Shown piece after piece: positions 13,009 through 15,882 of a stretch of DNA of 15,882 nucleotides. Where the stretch lies: NCBI GenBank assembly GCA_018660305.1, contig JABJKO010000065.1, positions 1-15,882 on the forward strand. Direction: 5' to 3'. The position numbers and the translations under genes are program-made. Positions within the stretch are counted from its first letter, which is position 1. Each line of letters starts with the position of its first letter. Below the pieces are notes generated by a model. The model did no database searches. It was not told the origin of the DNA and saw only the letters and a program-made list of their open reading frames with translations. Source of the DNA: Rhodospirillaceae bacterium (GTDB lineage Bacteria > Pseudomonadota > Alphaproteobacteria > MPNO01 > UBA2964).

Positions 13009-13884
13009 TCATGTGTTGCGGCCTTTCTTCTGTCTCGATTGCGCCCCAAGCGCGCCGGGCTTGACGATTAGCCGGTCCGGCAGCCGCATATCGATGGATT
13101 TGATGTCGCGGGCCAGCAGCCGGTGTTTTGCATTGAGCTCGGCCAGCCGCCGCCAGGCGCGATGGGGGTCGCTCTCCGGCAATTGGATGCGAATGCCGCG
13201 TCTCAGCTTCAAATTCCACCGCCGCGCGCCCACCCGGACGGCCGCCGTGACCCGCTTGGCCAGGGTAGGTTCAGCGGCCAGCATGGCGAATAGCGTGGGG
13301 GCATGGCGCGGTGCGTCCTTGCCGACGACAATGATCAGGTTGCGGAAACGGTTCAGCTTGCGGTCGGTAATAATCACGCCGTAATCATCCACCAGAACCA
13401 GCTTGCCCTTGCGCTGCCAAAGCGCCATGGGTTTGCGTTCCTTGATCTCGACGCGAAGCCGGTCGGGCAGATGCCGTTCCACACGCGCATCGCGGATCCA
13501 GGGCAAATCCACCAGCCGCTGGCGCATGGAGGCAAGATCGAATCCCAGGATAGCATCGCCACGCTTTACGCCGAGCGCCTTGACGATATCGCTGCGCCGG
13601 GCAAAACGCCGCCCCTCCAGGCTCACATCCTCTACCGTGAGTCCCAGCCGGACAGACTGGGCCATCAGCGCCCGGTCAATTTGCGCCACTGTCCGGGTTA
13701 CCCATCCCGAATGCCACAGCCACGCCGGCCCACCGATGACGCCGCTTAAGATCAACAGGATCCCCCCGATTTTCACCGAGCGATGCAGCCACAGCGGCGC
13801 GGCCGGCCGGCGCCGATATTTGCGGGCACGCTTTTTTGCCCTGGCTGATGAGGGTTTAGCGGATCGTCGGTTCAGCCATCGCAT
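13009..13884 (-). CDS. ftsQ: Cell division protein FtsQ, 291 aa
   Basis: Bitopic inner-membrane protein that links the cytoplasmic and periplasmic parts of the divisome through FtsB and FtsL. It has a very basic cytoplasmic tail (1-36, with RAKKRARKYRRR), one membrane segment at about 37-57 (VKIGGILLILSGVIGG), a POTRA domain at about 80-150 (VEDVSLEGRRF to VEIKERKPMALW) and a beta domain ending near 277 (IDMRLPDRLIVKPG). The C-terminal tail is basic. Length fits alphaproteobacterial FtsQ (about 270-310). ATG at 13884 is preferred because TGGAG lies 8 nt upstream; an upstream in-frame ATG at 13905 would add 7 residues but lacks a ribosome site. The gene overlaps the end of ddl by 13 nt, consistent with coupled translation. 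Confidence 0.95.
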   Translation of the reverse strand: MRWLNRRSAKPSSARAKKRARKYRRRPAAPLWLHRSVKIGGILLILSGVIGGPAWLWHSGWVTRTVAQIDRALMAQSVRLGLTVEDVSLEGRRFARRSDIVKALGVKRGDAILGFDLASMRQRLVDLPWIRDARVERHLPDRLRVEIKERKPMALWQRKGKLVLVDDYGVIITDRKLNRFRNLIIVVGKDAPRHAPTLFAMLAAEPTLAKRVTAAVRVGARRWNLKLRRGIRIQLPESDPHRAWRRLAELNAKHRLLARDIKSIDMRLPDRLIVKPGALGAQSRQKKGRNT

Positions 13885-14798
13885 GCGGCATTCTCCACCA
13901 TCCATGAAACCAGACTGACAAAATCGATTCCCGCATGATCGGCCAGTTCGGGGACCAGCGATAAGGGCGTCATGCCGGGCTGGGTGTTGATCTCCAGCAT
14001 GTAGAGATGACCGGGTTCGCCGGCGGTATCGTCATAACGCAGATCGGCCCGCGTCACGCCGCGGCATCCGAGAACTCTGTGGGCGGCAAGAGCGTGATCG
14101 AGGGCGTCCTGATAAACAGAGGAGGGCAGGGGCGCCGGCACCAGATGGGTGGTCACGCCGTCGGTATATTTAGCGTCGTAATCGTAGAACCCATCATTGG
14201 TGCGAAGCTCGGTAACGCCCAGCGCCCGATCGCCCATCACCGCAACGGTGATTTCGCGGCCGGCCACATAGCGCTCCACCATCACCCGGTCGCCGAACGG
14301 CCAGCTATTTCCATCAAGCGCCGGGGCATTCGCTCCGTCGGTGACGATTTGCACCCCGACGCTTGACCCCTCGTTCATGGGTTTGATCACATAGGGCCGC
14401 GCCATGACATCGCCGGCCAGAACGTCGTCGCGGCTGGCGACGAGATGCTCGGCGACGGGAATGTTCTCGGTTTCGAACAATTTCTTGGCCATGGGCTTGT
14501 CCATGGCGAGTGCCGAGGCGAGGACTCCGGAATGGGTATAGGGAATGGCAAGCAGGTCCAGCAGGCCCTGTACGCAGCCATCCTCGCCGAACCGCCCGTG
14601 GAGCGCGTTGAACACCACGTCCGGTGCCGGGTCGAGGGCCTGGAGAACGGCGGATATATCGTCACTCATGTCCAGCAGGGTGACCTGGTAACCGGCCTTA
14701 GACAGGGCGTCAGAGACCGCCTTGCCCGAGACCAGCGAGACGTCGCGTTCGCTGGAAATACCGCCCATCAGGATTGTGACATTCTTGCCGCCGCTCAT
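13872..14798 (-). CDS. ddl: D-alanine--D-alanine ligase, 308 aa
   Basis: ATP-grasp enzyme that joins two D-alanines for the end of the peptidoglycan stem peptide; MurF uses the product. Visible motifs are GGISSERDVSL with E17 (binds the first D-Ala), YTHSGVLASALAMDK (87-101), the omega-type loop MNEGSSVGV (141-149), YDYDAKY (205-211), TRADLRYD (249-256) and LEINTQPGMT (268-277), which holds the magnesium ligands. Length matches DdlB (about 300-310), and the place between murB and ftsQ is that of ddlB. The start is ATG at 14798, overlapping the murB stop as ATGA, with GGGG 7 nt upstream. The 3' end overlaps ftsQ. Confidence 0.98.
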   Translation of the reverse strand: MSGGKNVTILMGGISSERDVSLVSGKAVSDALSKAGYQVTLLDMSDDISAVLQALDPAPDVVFNALHGRFGEDGCVQGLLDLLAIPYTHSGVLASALAMDKPMAKKLFETENIPVAEHLVASRDDVLAGDVMARPYVIKPMNEGSSVGVQIVTDGANAPALDGNSWPFGDRVMVERYVAGREITVAVMGDRALGVTELRTNDGFYDYDAKYTDGVTTHLVPAPLPSSVYQDALDHALAAHRVLGCRGVTRADLRYDDTAGEPGHLYMLEINTQPGMTPLSLVPELADHAGIDFVSLVSWMVENAACDG

Positions 14799-15736
14799 GC
14801 CGCCACCCCGCCGCTTGCGGTGTCATGAAGGCCGACCCGTCGGATCTCCCACTCCAGCGAAATGCCCGACTGGTCCAGAACCCGGCGCCGGACTTCTTCG
14901 CCGAGCCCTTCCAGATCGGCGGCAGTGGCCGACCCCGTATTGATCAGAAAGTTGCAATGGACATTGGATACCTGCGCCCCGCCCCGCATCAATCCGCGGC
15001 AGCCGGCGGCCTCGATCAGCTTCCAGGCCTTTTTGTCCGGCGGATTCTTGAACGTGCTGCCGCCCGTGCGCGAGCGAATGGGCTGGGTGTCTTCCCTTGC
15101 CTCGGTGATCTCGGCCATGCGAGCGGCAATCACATCGGGCTCTTCCGTCTGGCCCCTGAGAATGGCCGCGGTGAAGATCCAGTCTTCCGGTGCCGTGCTG
15201 TGGCGGTAGCTATAACCCAGCGCCTCGGTGGTAACGCGGTGAATGGCGCCATCGTCGGAGACCGCTTCGGCCTCGATGAGGATTTCCTTGAGTTCACGGC
15301 CATAGGCGCCGGCATTCATGCGCAGGGCGCCGCCGATGGTGCCGGGAATGCCACTTAGAAACTCCAGGCCGCCCAGGCCGGCATCGCGCGCTGCGCGGGA
15401 CACGGTGACGTCGATCGCGCCGGCCCCCGCACTTACCCGGTCGCCGTCGATATTTATGTCCGAAAAGGCGCGGCCCAGCCGGAGGGTGATACCCGGAATG
15501 CCGCCATCACGGATCAACAGGTTCGACCCCGCGCCGATGATTGTCACATCCGCGTCGTCCGGCCGCTGTGCCATGAAGGCCGCCAGATCGTCGCGGTCGG
15601 CCGGCTCGAACAGGATTTCGGCCGTACCGCCGACGCGGAACCAGGTCGCCCGCGCGATGGCGGCGTCCCCGGTCAGCGCGCCGCGTACCTTTGGCAGGCG
15701 ATCGATCAGGCGGTCGAGGTTCCGGGCGGGCATCAC
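14795..15736 (-). CDS. murB: UDP-N-acetylenolpyruvoylglucosamine reductase MurB, 313 aa
   Basis: FAD enzyme that reduces UDP-GlcNAc-enolpyruvate with NADPH to UDP-MurNAc in the cytoplasm. The FAD-binding N-terminal part has [15 protein letters not shown] (31-45), [14 protein letters not shown] (66-79) and [21 protein letters not shown] (126-146). Catalytic residues expected from the family are R178 (YSYRHS), S227 (GGSTFKNP) and E297 (LEWEIRR). The C-terminal domain appears to be of the shorter type II form, without the E. coli loop; this is a judgement by eye. Two starts are possible: GTG at 15736, with GGGGGG 7 nt upstream and a GTGA overlap with the murC stop, or the adjacent ATG at 15733 (TGATG junction). 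They differ by one residue. Confidence 0.97.
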   Translation of the reverse strand: MMPARNLDRLIDRLPKVRGALTGDAAIARATWFRVGGTAEILFEPADRDDLAAFMAQRPDDADVTIIGAGSNLLIRDGGIPGITLRLGRAFSDINIDGDRVSAGAGAIDVTVSRAARDAGLGGLEFLSGIPGTIGGALRMNAGAYGRELKEILIEAEAVSDDGAIHRVTTEALGYSYRHSTAPEDWIFTAAILRGQTEEPDVIAARMAEITEAREDTQPIRSRTGGSTFKNPPDKKAWKLIEAAGCRGLMRGGAQVSNVHCNFLINTGSATAADLEGLGEEVRRRVLDQSGISLEWEIRRVGLHDTASGGVAA

Positions 15737-15882
15737 GATGTCGCCCCCCGCTGCGTACTGCTTTGGCCGGAGAGCGCATCGAGATCGGCGGGAAGCGCGT
15801 TGGCCCAGTTGGTTATGCTTCCCGCGCCGAGACAGATGACGTAATCGTCCTTGGCGGCGATGTTCGCGATGGTGGCCGGCAG
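15733..15882 (-). CDS. murC: UDP-N-acetylmuramate--L-alanine ligase MurC, C-terminal 49 residues (partial)
   Basis: Only the last 49 codons lie in the window; the rest runs off its right edge. The tail [20 protein letters not shown] matches the conserved end of MurC (the LGAG-I-WA-LP pattern). MurC adds L-alanine to UDP-MurNAc, the step directly after MurB. The stop codon TGA (15735-15733) overlaps the murB start. The last 14 residues after PADLDAL are not conserved in the family as I know it. Identification rests on a short piece but is strengthened by the gene order. Confidence 0.9.
   Translation of the reverse strand: MPATIANIAAKDDYVICLGAGSITNWANALPADLDALSGQSSTQRGATS

Overview
This 15.9 kb, GC-rich window carries the division and cell wall (dcw) cluster of an alphaproteobacterium. 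The evidence is the gene order on the minus strand: murC(end)-murB-ddl-ftsQ-ftsA-ftsZ-lpxC-bamD-recN-ligA. Other pointers are an FtsZ with a very long Pro/Ala linker, a LigA zinc finger of the CPC type and a DUF1127 protein. Lineage is inferred from protein resemblance only; Rhodospirillales or a close relative fits best.

Layout from left to right. A small DUF1127 protein (minus, GTG start) is separated by 214 nt from a divergent plus-strand pair: a long aminopeptidase P (M24B, 686 aa) and an MFS transporter whose start lies at or inside the peptidase end. The transporter meets ligA tail to tail, with the two stop codons overlapping by 4 nt. The rest of the window, 3880 to 15882, is one long minus-strand tract. 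Read in transcription order it holds murC (last 49 codons), murB, ddl, ftsQ, ftsA, ftsZ, lpxC, bamD, recN and ligA.

The genes fall into functional blocks. MurC, MurB and Ddl make cytoplasmic peptidoglycan precursors, and their genes overlap by a few nucleotides each (murC/murB 4, murB/ddl 4, ddl/ftsQ about 13), which suggests translational coupling. FtsQ, FtsA and FtsZ build the divisome. LpxC commits UDP-GlcNAc-derived precursor to lipid A, and BamD is an outer-membrane assembly lipoprotein. RecN and LigA are DNA repair and replication enzymes, coupled by an ATGA overlap.

Gaps are short; none exceeds 300 nt. The most structured are ftsZ-lpxC (171 nt), with a perfect 16-bp inverted repeat plus a small palindrome and phased repeats, and lpxC-bamD (164 nt), with a good intrinsic terminator. 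The ftsA-ftsZ (116 nt) and ftsQ-ftsA (60 nt) gaps hold weaker dyads. I found no rRNA, tRNA, CRISPR array, insertion sequence or phage gene, and no clear new system. The content is conserved core genome; the points of interest are intergenic structures, an N-terminal extension and unusual start codons.
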